In this document: one piece after another, positions 63,980 through 64,000 of the stretch
Numbering within the stretch: the first letter of the stretch is position 1
Layout: each line of letters starts with the position of its first letter
Assembly (NCBI RefSeq): GCF_900112005.1
Contig: NZ_FOKK01000004.1
Location: 124,001-188,000 of the forward strand
Reading direction: 5' to 3'
DNA: 64,000 nucleotides
Source: Algoriphagus aquimarinus
Lineage (GTDB): Bacteria; Bacteroidota; Bacteroidia; Cytophagales; Cyclobacteriaceae
Notes under the pieces: model-generated
Told to the model about the DNA's origin: nothing
Database searches by the model: none
The model's input: the letters and a program-made list of their open reading frames with translations, nothing else
Position numbers and translations under genes: made by a program

Positions 63980-64000
63980 ATGAAAAATTTACTCAATAAC
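63980..64000 (+). CDS. Start of the next gene (partial)
   Basis: ATG follows directly after the stop of the ATPase gene (TAAATG) and seven codons are visible (MKNLLNN). It is probably the next gene of the same operon. The missing RND periplasmic adaptor would fit here, but the visible residues cannot show it. Confidence 0.5.

Overview
The window looks like chromosomal DNA from a Bacteroidota bacterium, most likely Cytophagales and close to the Cyclobacteriaceae (Algoriphagus-like). This is inferred from gene content and style, not from a marker gene. The clues are moderately AT-rich DNA, promoters of the TTTG-N19/20-TAnnTTTG type (seen before the tRNA-Thr gene and glnS), few Shine-Dalgarno sites, many secreted or lipoprotein enzymes, Gfo/Idh/MocA oxidoreductases with Tat signals, a FucP/NagP-type sugar transporter, LytS/LytTR two-component genes, a HYC_CC_PP-like protein and an M13/M16 peptidase pair.

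Layout. 0-2.6 kb: end of a DUF349 gene, tRNA-Thr(UGU), a small membrane protein, an SGNH hydrolase and a small secreted protein, separated by strong bidirectional terminators. 2.7-9.4 kb: a sugar-related cluster with a very large mosaic lipoprotein (ThuA-like, sorbosone-dehydrogenase-like, HEAT, lectin-like and cupredoxin regions), a tightly coupled D-tagatose-3-epimerase-like isomerase, a Gfo/Idh/MocA oxidoreductase and a divergent AraC regulator. 9.5-18.2 kb: LytTR response regulator, sensor kinase, DASS and TauE transporters, prohibitin-like SPFH protein, membrane metalloprotease and GH3-family protein. 18.4-25.4 kb: an N-acetylglucosamine catabolic cluster (nagB, nagP-like transporter, nagA) with two Tat-signal oxidoreductases and an HGSNAT-like acyltransferase. 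25.6-35.1 kb: glnS with a C-terminal extension, a 1 kb non-coding tandem-repeat array, M16 and M13 peptidases and an SDR.

35.2-44.7 kb: a decayed sugar-isomerase remnant, an SH3-YdjC deacetylase coupled to an unknown membrane protein, a CE15-type glucuronoyl esterase, and small conserved proteins. Genes for an xanthine-dehydrogenase-type molybdenum hydroxylase lie between 40.4 and 47.3 kb: XdhC, a MocA-like nucleotidyltransferase, and the large and 2Fe-2S subunits, with a NifS-like cysteine desulfurase between the two pairs. It may supply the cofactor sulfur.

47.6-64 kb is a copper-handling region: CopA-type ATPase (CPC), a heavy-metal-associated (HMA) domain protein, a signal-peptide CHY zinc-finger protein, a HYC_CC_PP-like protein, a CusA-like RND pump, a TolC-like channel, a DUF305 protein, a multicopper oxidase fused to a Met-rich segment and a predicted outer-membrane barrel, and a CopB-type ATPase (CPH). 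From the RND gene on, the genes are packed as one operon that runs off the window; the RND periplasmic adaptor is not seen and may be the next gene.

Intergenic DNA carries many small dispersed palindromes and AT-rich, text-like repeats. The most striking non-coding feature is the roughly 247 bp repeat array after glnS.
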